A model generated the notes under the pieces. The model had not been told where the DNA came from. It searched no databases and saw only the letters and a program-made list of their open reading frames with translations. DNA of 35,600 bases, from positions 1 through 35,600 of the forward strand of contig PUOC01000154.1 in the NCBI GenBank assembly GCA_003551965.1, in the 5' to 3' direction. Position 1 is the first letter of the stretch, and the number at the start of each line of letters is the position of its first letter. The position numbers were made by a program, and so were the translations under genes. Source of the DNA: Clostridiales bacterium (GTDB lineage: Bacteria; Bacillota; Limnochordia; Darwinibacteriales; B1SED10-159). Shown here piece after piece: positions 7,740 through 15,647 of this stretch.

Positions 7740-8008
7740 TATCGATCACTCTTGATGTTCATGTTATGCGGAATCTGCTGCAGGGTGTTCATGTAAGCTT
7801 TCGTCAGTGCAACGGCTTCTTCGGGGTCCATGTCATTGGCCAAAAGCTCTTTGTAAAACGCACCGACAGCCTGACCCATTTCTTGTCCTGCTTCTTTGGT
7901 GTAAAAGACGTCCCGGATTCCTTTCAGCAGCGCGGGAATTTTCTCTGCCACTGCATCAAGCAGTTCCGGAATCTGTTCCAGTTCTGGGTCGCGATGTTTC
8001 TCTGTCAT
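7739..8008 (-). CDS. small helical protein in ECF sigma operon
   Basis: This 89-residue acidic, alpha-helical protein has no transmembrane segment. Residues about 45-72 carry the motif GAFYKELLANDMDPEEAVALTKAY, which is repeated in related form in the next gene. The ATG at 8008 is preceded by AAGGAGG with a gap of about 10 bases. It lies 24 bases after the anti-sigma gene and overlaps the next start by one base. No function is recognised; its place in the operon suggests it is co-produced with the ECF sigma factor. Confidence 0.75.
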   Translation of the reverse strand: MTEKHRDPELEQIPELLDAVAEKIPALLKGIRDVFYTKEAGQEMGQAVGAFYKELLANDMDPEEAVALTKAYMNTLQQIPHNMNIKSDR

Positions 8009-8032
8009 CCCAGCCTTACCTCCTTGTCTTTC

Positions 8033-8347
8033 CTAGTCGAAAATTTTAACCGGCAGCCACTGCCGCAATTGGCTGTAGATCAGGCTATACACTTGGTCAC
8101 GTACTCCGGCTTTGACCGCGTCTAGGATGGTTTCCCTGCGGATCTGCCGTTCTAGGCTCTGGTAGGTGCGCTGCAGCGAAACCGGAGCTTCCCGGGACAG
8201 TTCCCGGCGCAGCGCCCTTATTTCGCAAAGGTCTTCGCTGCACACGCCGCAGTGAACAATGTGTGCTTTGACCAATTTTGCTTCATCAGCGGCAAGCCCA
8301 TGGGGGTACCAGGGCAGCAGTTCTTGGACGGTCTCACAGGCCGGCAT
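8033..8347 (-). CDS. zinc-finger (ZAS) anti-sigma factor, soluble
   Basis: This 104-residue protein binds and probably inhibits the ECF sigma factor encoded just upstream. It has the N-terminal zinc anti-sigma motif H-x3-C-x2-C (HIVHCGVC, near residues 29-36), preceded by a helix that typically contacts sigma. There is no transmembrane helix, unlike many membrane-anchored anti-sigmas, so it is expected to be cytosolic and might sense redox or metal state as RsrA does; that is inference. The ATG at 8347 is preferred over the tracked GTG at 8356, because GAGG lies 8 bases upstream of it. It overlaps the sigma gene by 14 bases. Confidence 0.85.
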   Translation of the reverse strand: MPACETVQELLPWYPHGLAADEAKLVKAHIVHCGVCSEDLCEIRALRRELSREAPVSLQRTYQSLERQIRRETILDAVKAGVRDQVYSLIYSQLRQWLPVKIFD

Positions 8348-8861
8348 AATGGTCACCTCGCTTCCATGCCTGCTGCAGCACTCTGCGGCAGTGGTACATC
8401 CTGCTTTTGACAGTGCCCACGGGAATCTCCATGACCTGGCTTATCTCACGATAAGAAAGGCCGCATATGAATGTGAGCAGGAATACGTCCCTTTGAGACG
8501 AAGGAAGCTTGGCAAGCTCTTGTTCCAAGAACGGATGCTGCCACGGTTCTTCGCTGCAGCCAACCTGCTGCAGCTGATCATCGGTCACCAGCGGCTGCTG
8601 CTTCCTCAAGGCATCGATGAGTTTGTTGCGGGCTACCGTGAAAAGCCAGGCTTTGATGGAGCCTTCCCGCAGCGTAGGTGCTTGGCGCCAAAGGGCAAAG
8701 AACGTTTCTTGGATGATGTCTTCGATCAGCGCCGGGTCCTTCAGTTTCGCTGCGCACCACTTCGCTAAGGAAGGAGCGTGGCGGTGGAACAGCACATTGA
8801 AGGCGGCATCATCCCCGGCTGCTGCCTGTGCTGTCAGGTACAGATCGTCGCTTGTCTCCAT
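8334..8861 (-). CDS. ECF-type RNA polymerase sigma factor
   Basis: This 175-residue sigma-70 family protein has only regions 2 and 4, as expected for the extracytoplasmic-function group. Region 2 holds DIIQETFFALWRQ (residues about 48-60) and a following RNKLIDALRK. Region 4 holds LPSSQRDVFLLTFICGLSYREISQVMEIPVGTVKSR, the -35 recognition helix-turn-helix. It directs RNA polymerase to a small regulon. It heads a four-gene minus-strand operon with its anti-sigma and two small proteins. The ATG at 8861 is preceded by GGGAGG. A candidate self-recognised promoter lies just upstream. Confidence 0.93.
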   Translation of the reverse strand: METSDDLYLTAQAAAGDDAAFNVLFHRHAPSLAKWCAAKLKDPALIEDIIQETFFALWRQAPTLREGSIKAWLFTVARNKLIDALRKQQPLVTDDQLQQVGCSEEPWQHPFLEQELAKLPSSQRDVFLLTFICGLSYREISQVMEIPVGTVKSRMYHCRRVLQQAWKRGDHYAGL

Positions 8862-8887
8862 CGCTCCAACCTCCCTTCACTCATTGT

Positions 8888-8913
8888 ATCGTGCAAGGCC
8901 GGGATTCGGTTCA
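8888..8913 (-). promoter_or_regulatory. candidate ECF autoregulatory promoter
   Basis: On the minus strand, TGAACC (8913-8908), a 16-base spacer and CGAT (8891-8888) resemble the ECF sigma promoter form TGAAAC-N16-CGT. It would start transcription about 20 bases before the sigma ribosome binding region. Both elements are imperfect. Confidence 0.4.
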
Positions 8914-8973
8914 AAGAAAAATGCCTTTTGACCAAAACCATGTTCCAGTGAACAAACGAAAGGATGTGCTTTT

Positions 8974-9816
8974 ATGCGCTCGGTAAGACGAATGGTGCGC
9001 GGCCGTGAAATACGAGAAGGCGCTGGGGTGAAGCTGAGACGGCTCTTCGCCGATGCATTGGCCGAGGAGTTTGATCCGTTTCTTCTGTTCGATGCCTTTG
9101 ACTCCACCGATCCCGAGGAGTATCTGCCGGGCTTTCCCTGGCATCCCCATCGGGGCATTGAAACGGTCACCTATCTGCTGTCCGGTGTGGTGGAGCACGG
9201 AGACAGCCTCGGCAACCGGGGGACGATCGCCTCTGGGTGCTGCCAGTGGATGACCGCGGGCCGGGGAATCGTGCATCAAGAGATGCCCCAGGCCCACGAA
9301 CACCTGCACGGCATTCAGCTGTGGGTGAACCTTCCCGCAGACAAGAAGATGACAGAACCGGTATACCGGGATCTGCAGCCGGAGGACATGCCGCTGGCAA
9401 ATACCGCCGCCGCATCCGTTCGGGTGTTGGCCGGGAGCTTTGCGGACACGCACGGGCCTGTGGAAGGCATAGCCGTGGCGCCCACCTTTCTTGATGTGAA
9501 CGTAGAGCCGCATGGCTCCTTTGTCTTTGACCCTGAAGACCGTATGACTGTCTTTGCCTATGTCTTTTCCGGGAATGGCTGCTTTGCAGCGGACCAGGAT
9601 CGGGGTGAAAAGGGCGATATCGTCCTTTGGGACCAGCAGCAGGGGGAGATTGCCATTGAAGCAGGCGCATCGGGCCTCCGGTTTCTGCTCTGCGCCGGAC
9701 GGCCGCTGCGTGAACCGATTGTGTGGGGCGGACCCATTGTCATGAATACGCGGAAACAGATTGAAGAAGCCTTTGCCCAACTGGACGAAGGTACGTTTCT
9801 CGAACAGCGCCCGTGA
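8974..9816 (+). CDS. pirin-family cupin protein
   Basis: This 280-residue protein is a pirin, a bicupin whose N-terminal barrel binds one metal. The hallmark segment HPHRGIETVTY (near residues 57-67) provides metal ligands, followed by the HGD and AGRGIVHQEMP motifs with further His and Glu ligands. Pirins are reported as quercetin dioxygenases, stress proteins or transcription cofactors; which applies is unknown. The ATG at 8974 follows AAAGGATG at a reasonable distance. It is divergent from the ECF sigma operon and precedes the radical SAM gene by 60 bases, with no terminator between them. Confidence 0.9.
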   Translation: MRSVRRMVRGREIREGAGVKLRRLFADALAEEFDPFLLFDAFDSTDPEEYLPGFPWHPHRGIETVTYLLSGVVEHGDSLGNRGTIASGCCQWMTAGRGIVHQEMPQAHEHLHGIQLWVNLPADKKMTEPVYRDLQPEDMPLANTAAASVRVLAGSFADTHGPVEGIAVAPTFLDVNVEPHGSFVFDPEDRMTVFAYVFSGNGCFAADQDRGEKGDIVLWDQQQGEIAIEAGASGLRFLLCAGRPLREPIVWGGPIVMNTRKQIEEAFAQLDEGTFLEQRP

Positions 9817-9876
9817 GGGCGGCCGGTAGGGCAGCTGCTTGGGTGCATGGATTTTTTGCCGAATGGAGTGCCGGAC

Positions 9877-11001
9877 ATGGCTGAAGTATATGACAACAGC
9901 ATATCGGTGGCCTTCGACATGGCAGGCTGCCCGCAGCGCTGCCGCCACTGCTATCTGGGCCATCCCGCCCATCAGCCGATGGACGCGCAAGAAGTGATGG
10001 CTGCCTTTGAACAGATCCAGAGTTGGGGGCGGAGCAGCGGCATTGACATTGGCTTTCTGCAGCCCCATTTCCGCGAACCCCATGAAGCGCCAGACTACCA
10101 GGAATTGTATTCGTGCTGCGACCGAGTAAACGGCCAGGTCGTCGAAGTGGAGCGGCAGTTCGAGCTGCTCAATCTGGAGCGGATATCCTCGGATCCGCAG
10201 TATCTGCCCTGGGTAAAGCAGCGCGGGATCCAACGCTGCCAGTTGAAGCTGTTTGGCATGGAGGCAGTCAACAACTTCTTCTATGGACGGGCAGATGCCC
10301 ATGATTTGATCTTGGCCGCAGTGGAAGGCCTCTTGGCCCACGAAATCGTGCCTCGCTGGCAGATATATCTTAACACCGAAGGTGCTGCTGCACTGGACGA
10401 AGTCTGGCAGCTGGCCCTCGACATGTGCCTGTTTGAGCGGGTGGAGGCGCTGGGTGAGGAGTTCAATATCCATTGCATGCCCTATGACGCCGATGGAAGC
10501 GGCTACTGCAATCGCCGCTTCCGCATGCGGGCCGGACAGGAATGCTTCATTCCTAAGCCTCTCGATGCCGCTACCCAAAGGCACTTTCAGCAGACCATGG
10601 GCACCGATTTCCGCTTGGATACGGAAGCGGAGTTATACAGGAAATTTCTGCACTGCCGCTCAGCGGGTGGGACGGCGCCGGCCAGCCACTGGCTGTGGTT
10701 TTTCGTGACCTCCGATTGGAATGTATACCCCAATCTGATGGGACCGGCACCGTGGTGGCGCTTGGGCAATCTCCAGGAAGAACCGTTCGGCCGTATCGTG
10801 GACCGCTATGTCCATGACGAGTGTCTGGGACTGCAGGTGTTGAACCAATGGAGCCCGGCGGAACTGGCCCGGAACTACGGTGATCCCCAAGGAAGACAGC
10901 TGTTTTTTCCTCCCGGCCAAGTTCTGGATTATTGGATCGGCCGAGCCTGCCGCGACCTGTACCAGCGGGGAGCGGGTCCGCAGCCGCCCCTGCCGCGATG
11001 A
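9877..11001 (+). CDS. radical SAM protein of unknown function
   Basis: This 374-residue protein carries a CPQRCRHCYLG motif near its N-terminus (Cys 18, 22 and 25), the C-x3-C-x2-C site that holds a 4Fe-4S cluster and cleaves S-adenosylmethionine. The segment after it (PMDAQEVMAAFEQIQSWG) fits the TIM-barrel fold. The C-terminal region has further Cys residues (ECFIPK, HCRSAGG, DECLGLQ) and a conserved-looking WNVYPNLMGPAPWWRLGNL stretch reminiscent of SPASM-type substrate regions, but I do not recognise the subfamily. No obvious peptide substrate gene is adjacent. I chose ATG 9877 over 9847 because GGAGTG lies six bases upstream. A strong hairpin follows the stop. Confidence 0.82.
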   Translation: MAEVYDNSISVAFDMAGCPQRCRHCYLGHPAHQPMDAQEVMAAFEQIQSWGRSSGIDIGFLQPHFREPHEAPDYQELYSCCDRVNGQVVEVERQFELLNLERISSDPQYLPWVKQRGIQRCQLKLFGMEAVNNFFYGRADAHDLILAAVEGLLAHEIVPRWQIYLNTEGAAALDEVWQLALDMCLFERVEALGEEFNIHCMPYDADGSGYCNRRFRMRAGQECFIPKPLDAATQRHFQQTMGTDFRLDTEAELYRKFLHCRSAGGTAPASHWLWFFVTSDWNVYPNLMGPAPWWRLGNLQEEPFGRIVDRYVHDECLGLQVLNQWSPAELARNYGDPQGRQLFFPPGQVLDYWIGRACRDLYQRGAGPQPPLPR

Positions 11002-11038
11002 AGAAAGCTCTCAGGTTTAGTCTGCCTGAGAGCTTTCT
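11002..11038. terminator. strong bidirectional hairpin
   Basis: AGAAAGCTCTCAGG and CCTGAGAGCTTTCT form a perfect 14-bp stem with a 9-base loop, right after the radical SAM stop and just beyond the end of the convergent cyclophilin gene. It likely ends transcription from both sides. Confidence 0.75.
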
Positions 11039-11050
11039 AGTGCGCCTGGC

Positions 11051-11647
11051 TTAGAGTGTGTCAGGTTCCGGATACGTCTCGCCGAAGGTGTCGGCGGTGA
11101 CGCGCTCCATGACCTGGTCTTCATCGGGCCGATCCATGCGGTCACGGGGCTTTTCCACAATTTCGTCGACGATGTCCATGCCGTCGATGACGCGGCCGAA
11201 TGCAGCATAGCCGCCGTCTAGGTGCGAGGCCTCACCGACGACGATGAAAAATTGCGAACCTGCAGAGTCCGGGTCCTGGGCCCGGGCCATGGAGACGGTG
11301 CCGCGCTCGTGTTCTAGGGGGTTATCATAGCCATTGTCCTGAAACTCTCCCGGGATCGTGTATCCCGGGCCGCCGGTACCGGTTCCTTCCGGACAGCCCC
11401 CCTGAACCATGAAGTTGGGAATGACCCGGTGAAAGATAGTGCCGTCGTAGAACTCTTTTTCCACTAGATGGAGGAAATTGTTGACAGTGTTAGGCGCGGC
11501 ATCGGGGTCTAGCTCCATGACGATCTCACCGCCGCCGGCCATTTCAATGGTCACCTGGGGCTTCGGAGCTTCTTCAGCCGCGGCCGGCAGAGATAGGCCT
11601 AGGATAAGCAGCGCAGTCAGCAGAAATATGGTGGCAGTGTAGAACAT
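11051..11647 (-). CDS. exported cyclophilin-type peptidyl-prolyl isomerase
   Basis: This 198-residue protein catalyses cis-trans isomerisation of Xaa-Pro bonds, helping secreted proteins fold. It starts with a signal peptide (MFYTATIFLLTALLILGLSL, with AAA-EE near residue 24 as the cut). The cyclophilin domain follows, with FHRVIPNFMVQGG (residues 72-84, Arg 74 catalytic), GSQFFI near 130-135 and HLDGGYAAFG. It therefore acts outside the membrane. The tracked TTG start at 11665 and the ATG at 11656 sit too close to the GGAAAGG site; ATG 11647 has the right 9-base spacing. It lies 36 bases after galM and may be read through from it. Confidence 0.9.
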   Translation of the reverse strand: MFYTATIFLLTALLILGLSLPAAAEEAPKPQVTIEMAGGGEIVMELDPDAAPNTVNNFLHLVEKEFYDGTIFHRVIPNFMVQGGCPEGTGTGGPGYTIPGEFQDNGYDNPLEHERGTVSMARAQDPDSAGSQFFIVVGEASHLDGGYAAFGRVIDGMDIVDEIVEKPRDRMDRPDEDQVMERVTADTFGETYPEPDTL

Positions 11648-11683
11648 TGCATTCATCCTTTCCAAGAGATGTTTTAAGGGACG

Positions 11684-12739
11684 TCAGTCACTGTCTGTCC
11701 GGAAGCGATATTCCGTGACATGCTGGTATTTTTCGTCCGCCCGCAGAATGGGCGACGGAAAATGGCTGTGCCGGAGGGCATTGGGAAAATATTGGGTTTC
11801 CAAGCAGAAGCCTGCCCTCGGCGGGTAAGAGGCGCCGTCCTTGCCTGTCTGCCCCTTGAGGGAATTGCCGGAGTAAAATTGGATCCCTGGTTTGGTGGTA
11901 TAGACGTCCATAATCCGTCCCGATTCCGGGTCGAAGACCGCTGCTGCTTTGTCGAACGCACGCCCGCTGTCGAGGATCCAATTATGGTCGAATCCGCCGC
12001 CCTTTTGAATCTGTTCATGGCTGCTGTTGATATTGGCACCGATGAACGTCGGCGTGGTGAAATCCAGCGGTGTGCCCTGCACGGGCCGTACCTCGCCCGT
12101 GGGAATGGACTCCTCGTCGATGGGAGTGTAGCGTTCAGCAAATAACTGCAGAGTGTGGCGGGTGATGTCCCCGAAATCGTGGCCCGAGAGGTTGAAGTAT
12201 GCATGGTTGGTCAAGTTGACCACCGTATCGCGATCGGATACAGCTTCATAGTCGATTTTGAGAATGCCGCTGTCATCAAAGCTGTAAAACACCGTTACCT
12301 CCAGACGGCCCGGATAGTTTTCTTCGCCGTCTTCACTGATGTACTGCAGTTTCAGCCGCTCCTGCCCGTCCTGGTGGTCGGTGTCCGCCGTCCAGATTTT
12401 GCTGCCGAATCCTTTCCAGCCCCCATGAAGGTGGTTTTTGCCGTCATTCTGGGCCAGTTTGTATACCGTGCCGTTTAGTTCAAACTCGGCATTTTCGATG
12501 CGGTTGGCATGCCGCCCCACGAGAACACCCAAATGGCCGCTGCCGTTGACATAGCCTTCCAGGTCGTCATATCCCAATGTAACGTCCCCCAACTGGCCGC
12601 TGCGGTCCGGTACTAGTATTCGGCGAATGGCGCCGCCATAGGTCAGAATTTCCGCGAGGGCGCCCTGGGTGTTTGTCAATGTGTATGCATAGATTTCGCG
12701 GCCGTCGATATGGCCAAAACGTGCTTCCTGAATGGACAT
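11684..12739 (-). CDS. galM: aldose 1-epimerase (mutarotase)
   Basis: This 351-residue cytoplasmic enzyme interconverts the alpha and beta anomers of galactose or glucose. The family length and motifs fit GalM: NRIENAEFELNG near residue 80, NDGKNHLHGG with His 103/105, the catalytic NLTNHAYFNL with His 179, and GFCLETQYFPNA near the C-terminus supplying the catalytic Glu. It provides the sugar form needed by galactose kinases, and the lacZ-type gene about 6 kb away suggests beta-galactoside use, although no galK/galT/galE is visible. The ATG at 12739 follows AAAGGAG with an 8-base gap. The cyclophilin gene follows on the same strand. Confidence 0.92.
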   Translation of the reverse strand: MSIQEARFGHIDGREIYAYTLTNTQGALAEILTYGGAIRRILVPDRSGQLGDVTLGYDDLEGYVNGSGHLGVLVGRHANRIENAEFELNGTVYKLAQNDGKNHLHGGWKGFGSKIWTADTDHQDGQERLKLQYISEDGEENYPGRLEVTVFYSFDDSGILKIDYEAVSDRDTVVNLTNHAYFNLSGHDFGDITRHTLQLFAERYTPIDEESIPTGEVRPVQGTPLDFTTPTFIGANINSSHEQIQKGGGFDHNWILDSGRAFDKAAAVFDPESGRIMDVYTTKPGIQFYSGNSLKGQTGKDGASYPPRAGFCLETQYFPNALRHSHFPSPILRADEKYQHVTEYRFRTDSD

Positions 12740-12937
12740 CGCATCATCTCCTTTCTTTATTGGTCTTGTCGTTCCTTCTTGGTATTTTCGCCCAAATCCT
12801 GCTTGGAATTACAGCGAGGGCAAAAGAAGGCAGCGAATGCTTTTCTTGGCCTTCTGCCGGTGGCGGAACAGAGAGCAGATATTCCAGGAAGCACATCATG
12901 GGGCGAGACGACCGCTCTATCTGCAGGAAAACGGTCG

Positions 12938-13438
12938 CTACAGGCAGCCACGCGGTCCTTCGTGCTTTCCCTTGGCCCAGGCCATTCTTTTTTTGTGAGA
13001 GCGCACCTGTGCAGAAATGGACGCCTCGACCTTCTCGGGGCTATTTTGCCAGAGGATTGGCATCTTGTCCTTCAAATAGGCGATAAGCGTCTCCTTCTCC
13101 GACACGGTGGGAAGAACCGGAGGCATCGGCAGGGTGATGGGACCAGACGGATCGCTATCGCCGAGGACATCACGAACCGCGAATTCCATCCAGTTAGAGG
13201 CTCTGTAGTTCTCCATCTGTTCGTCAGCCGCGGCTTCTCCGGCGCTGTCGATTTCCAGTCTGCTGAAATCCACGCGAATCAACTTCCACGGCTTACGGTC
13301 CCTTGTCTCATAGTACAGCGTCACCTCTAAAACGTGTCGCCCGGCCAGGGCGGGAACCGGCTGCCGCATGCCCTTGGCGGGCTGCCTAACTCGATATGCT
13401 TTCTGTTGGGAAATATACAACCACCGTGATCCACCCAT
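12938..13438 (-). CDS. hypothetical protein
   Basis: I do not recognise this 166-residue protein. It has no signal peptide or transmembrane segment. The first half looks beta-rich (HVLEVTLYYETRDRKPWKLIRVDFSRLEID), the C-terminal half helical and basic (KKRMAWAKGKHEGPRG). The ATG at 13438 has AAAGGGGG about 13 bases upstream, which is a long spacing, so a later start such as TTG 13417 is possible. It ends about 200 bases before galM on the same strand; that gap holds no gene I can support. The codon pattern and residue composition look protein-like. Confidence 0.55.
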   Translation of the reverse strand: MGGSRWLYISQQKAYRVRQPAKGMRQPVPALAGRHVLEVTLYYETRDRKPWKLIRVDFSRLEIDSAGEAAADEQMENYRASNWMEFAVRDVLGDSDPSGPITLPMPPVLPTVSEKETLIAYLKDKMPILWQNSPEKVEASISAQVRSHKKRMAWAKGKHEGPRGCL

Positions 13439-13581
13439 GGCGGCACGGCCCCCTTTCGCTGCAGCGTGATGAGAACATCCGCATCAGTGGTGCCCATGCC
13501 CTGACAGCTGCTCTCCAGTGCCTGCGGGTTTTGCCGTCTCCCGGGATCTTCCGCCGGTTGAAGGTGGTCCCAGCGGCCGAA

Positions 13582-13611
13582 AAAGGAATCTCTGCTGTTT
13601 GCAGGGAATAG
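13582..13611 (+). promoter_or_regulatory. sigma-H-like promoter upstream of MFS transporter
   Basis: AAAGGAATC, a 12-base spacer and AGGGAATAG match the Bacillus sigma-H consensus form RnAGGAWWW-N11/12-RnnGAATWW closely. It lies about 27 bases upstream of the MFS start. Two related sequences occur elsewhere in this window upstream of other genes. Confidence 0.5.
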
Positions 13612-13637
13612 ATCTAGGATAGAAGGGATGAAGTACC

Positions 13638-14786
13638 ATGGGATCTGTCCTCACTAAAGACGTAGTATTCGTTCTACTGGCCACATTTTCCTTTTTTGCC
13701 AGCTTCAACCTCTTGATACCTACATTTCCTGTTTATATTTCCTTCTTAGGCGGGTCGGAATTGGTCGTGGGGTTGTTGGGTGGTTTGATGACATTCGGTG
13801 CCGTCCTGACCCGGCCTTCGCTGGCGAGACTGTCCGACCGCATTGGACGCAAGAATTTGCTGCTCCTCTCCGGTTTCTTTTCCGTAACGGGGCCGCTTTT
13901 GTATCTCGTCAGTGAAGCGTTTTGGTTCCTGACCTTGGCAAGGCTGTACCATTCCATGTGTTTGGGCGGGTTTATCACGGCCGGCCAGACTTTGCTGGCT
14001 GATTTGGCACCGTCGAACCGCCGCGGTACCATCATGGGTATGTTTGGCCTCATGGGCGGGTTGTCATTGGCCATGTTTCCTGCCATAGGATTTGCCATCA
14101 TCGAACACTTGGGCTTTACATGGCTGTTTATGATCGGATCGGTTATGGGATTGGCTATCATCGTCGTCGGCCTGTTCGTTAAGGAGCCGGAAGCATCCCC
14201 AGTCCGCACCGGTGATCGGCCGACGGAGAAGTTGCCCCTGCGGGGCCCTATTCTGCTGTCCTGTGCCGCGGCAGCGTCGGTCACCGCCATCATGGGCGGC
14301 GTCAACGCATTTCTGCCTTTGTACGGCATGACATTGGAGATCAGCAATGTGGGCTTGTATTTCACCACCTTTGCGGTTTTCCATATGGTCGGCGGCGTGA
14401 CGGCCGGTGATCTTTCCGATAAATTCGGACGCCTGCGGGTGGCCATGCCCGCATTTTTGCTGGCGGCGTCGGGCATGGTCGTCCTGCCCTTTGCCGGCGG
14501 CTACGGCCTGTTTCTGCTGTCGGCCGCCTTGGTGGGGGCCGGTGTCGCCAGTGTCGGTGCAGTGATGCTCTCCCATGTGATGGACCGGGTGACCTCCAAA
14601 CAGCGATCGCAGGTAGTTTCCTATTACAACAATGCCTTTGATATCGGCCTCTCCGCCGGCGCCATGGCCCTGGGAAGGGTGGCCGGATTGTCTTTCACTG
14701 CGCTGTGGCTGATTCTTGGCGGATCGGCCCTGACTGGATTTGCCATGACCTATATGCAGAAGAGGAGCATGGGAAAACCTCGTTAA
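13638..14786 (+). CDS. MFS transporter (drug/efflux-like)
   Basis: This 382-residue permease has about 12 hydrophobic helices. The classic loop-2-3 motif is seen as GGLMTFGAVLTRPSLARLSDRIGRKNLLLL (the R-x-x-D-R-x-G-R-K signature near residue 65-75), and a matching DLSDKFGRLR loop occurs in the second half. It exports or imports a small molecule by proton exchange; the substrate is unknown, although the short length suggests the efflux-type branch. The ATG at 13638 follows AGAAGGGATG. It is the first gene of a plus-strand run through the protease, nicotinamidase, DUF2164 and phosphorylase genes, with 13 bases to the protease start. Confidence 0.9.
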   Translation: MGSVLTKDVVFVLLATFSFFASFNLLIPTFPVYISFLGGSELVVGLLGGLMTFGAVLTRPSLARLSDRIGRKNLLLLSGFFSVTGPLLYLVSEAFWFLTLARLYHSMCLGGFITAGQTLLADLAPSNRRGTIMGMFGLMGGLSLAMFPAIGFAIIEHLGFTWLFMIGSVMGLAIIVVGLFVKEPEASPVRTGDRPTEKLPLRGPILLSCAAAASVTAIMGGVNAFLPLYGMTLEISNVGLYFTTFAVFHMVGGVTAGDLSDKFGRLRVAMPAFLLAASGMVVLPFAGGYGLFLLSAALVGAGVASVGAVMLSHVMDRVTSKQRSQVVSYYNNAFDIGLSAGAMALGRVAGLSFTALWLILGGSALTGFAMTYMQKRSMGKPR

Positions 14787-14799
14787 GGGGATGATACCT

Positions 14800-15636
14800 G
14801 TGGCACCTAAGTACCGCAGACCTTCGCCTCGGGATGACCATCTTTCCCCGGTTGAACTTCCCGATGCCGAAGATATGGAGACCTTCAATCGTTCAGACGC
14901 CGATGAGTATGAACAGGTAGGCGGCGGGCAGGAGCCCGGGGGCCGGCATTGGGGCTGGCGGCTGGTGGCCCTGGTGGTGGTGGGGATCTTCCTGGGCTAT
15001 CTGCTCAATCACTGGATGTCTTTCTGGACATGGCCGTCCCTGGAGTTTGTCTATGAATCGCCCCGTGTCAAAGAAGAGCGTATGCTGCAAGAAGTGGACG
15101 AAGCGATCGTGGAAATCCAGGCATACAGCCGATCCCATGCCACCGGAACACGGCGGGGAACGGGATTCAACGTTATGTCCGAGGGCCTGATTGTGACCAA
15201 TCGGCATGTGGTCGATGGCGCCTGGAGATCCGACGTGTCCTTCGACGACGGAACGCGCTATGTGGTTGAGGAATGGACGCTTCATCCCACGGCGGATTTG
15301 GCCGTGGCGCAGCTCGATGCCGCTGACCTGCCGATACTGCCGGTGCAGTTAGCCGACGTTCCCCGGCCCGGCGATGCCTTGACTGTGGTAGGCAACCCGC
15401 TGGGTTTTCCCAGGGTTGCCGTGGAGGCGAAGATGTTAAGAACGGCTGTCTTAGATCAGGGCAATGAACCGGTTATGGTGATTGAAGGGCATATTCATCC
15501 GGGCAGCAGCGGCAGTCCGGTGTTGAACAAGGATGGCCAGGTTGTGGCAGTGGTCTTTGCCACCTTGGGTTCTTCCGGCAGCGGTCGCATCCGGGGTGTG
15601 GCCGTGCCCATTGAGCAGGTGACAGACATTTGGTAG
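14800..15636 (+). CDS. membrane-anchored trypsin-like serine protease
   Basis: This 278-residue protein has a cytoplasmic N-terminal tail rich in charged residues, one transmembrane helix near residues 55-72 (LVALVVVGIFLGYLLNHW), then a trypsin-fold domain outside the membrane. The catalytic triad is seen as NRHVV (His near 133), TADLAV (Asp near 166) and GHIHPGSSGSPV (Ser near 238). It is of DegP/HtrA type but ends without a PDZ domain, so it is a short form. I use GTG 14800 as start because GGGG lies 9 bases before it, whereas ATG 14791 touches that site. It follows the MFS gene closely and its stop overlaps the next gene's ribosome binding region. Confidence 0.85.
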   Translation: MAPKYRRPSPRDDHLSPVELPDAEDMETFNRSDADEYEQVGGGQEPGGRHWGWRLVALVVVGIFLGYLLNHWMSFWTWPSLEFVYESPRVKEERMLQEVDEAIVEIQAYSRSHATGTRRGTGFNVMSEGLIVTNRHVVDGAWRSDVSFDDGTRYVVEEWTLHPTADLAVAQLDAADLPILPVQLADVPRPGDALTVVGNPLGFPRVAVEAKMLRTAVLDQGNEPVMVIEGHIHPGSSGSPVLNKDGQVVAVVFATLGSSGSGRIRGVAVPIEQVTDIW

Positions 15637-15647
15637 GAGGGATTGCA

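Noticed and set aside
8911-10584. 557-residue minus-strand ORF
   Set aside because: It lies entirely opposite pirin and the radical SAM gene, both of which have strong family motifs; its own sequence shows no domains.
12740-12937. Possible small gene upstream of galM (ORF 12757-12951)
   Set aside because: No ribosome binding site or family pattern was found. The Cys-containing 64-residue frame could be a chance ORF in the galM leader.
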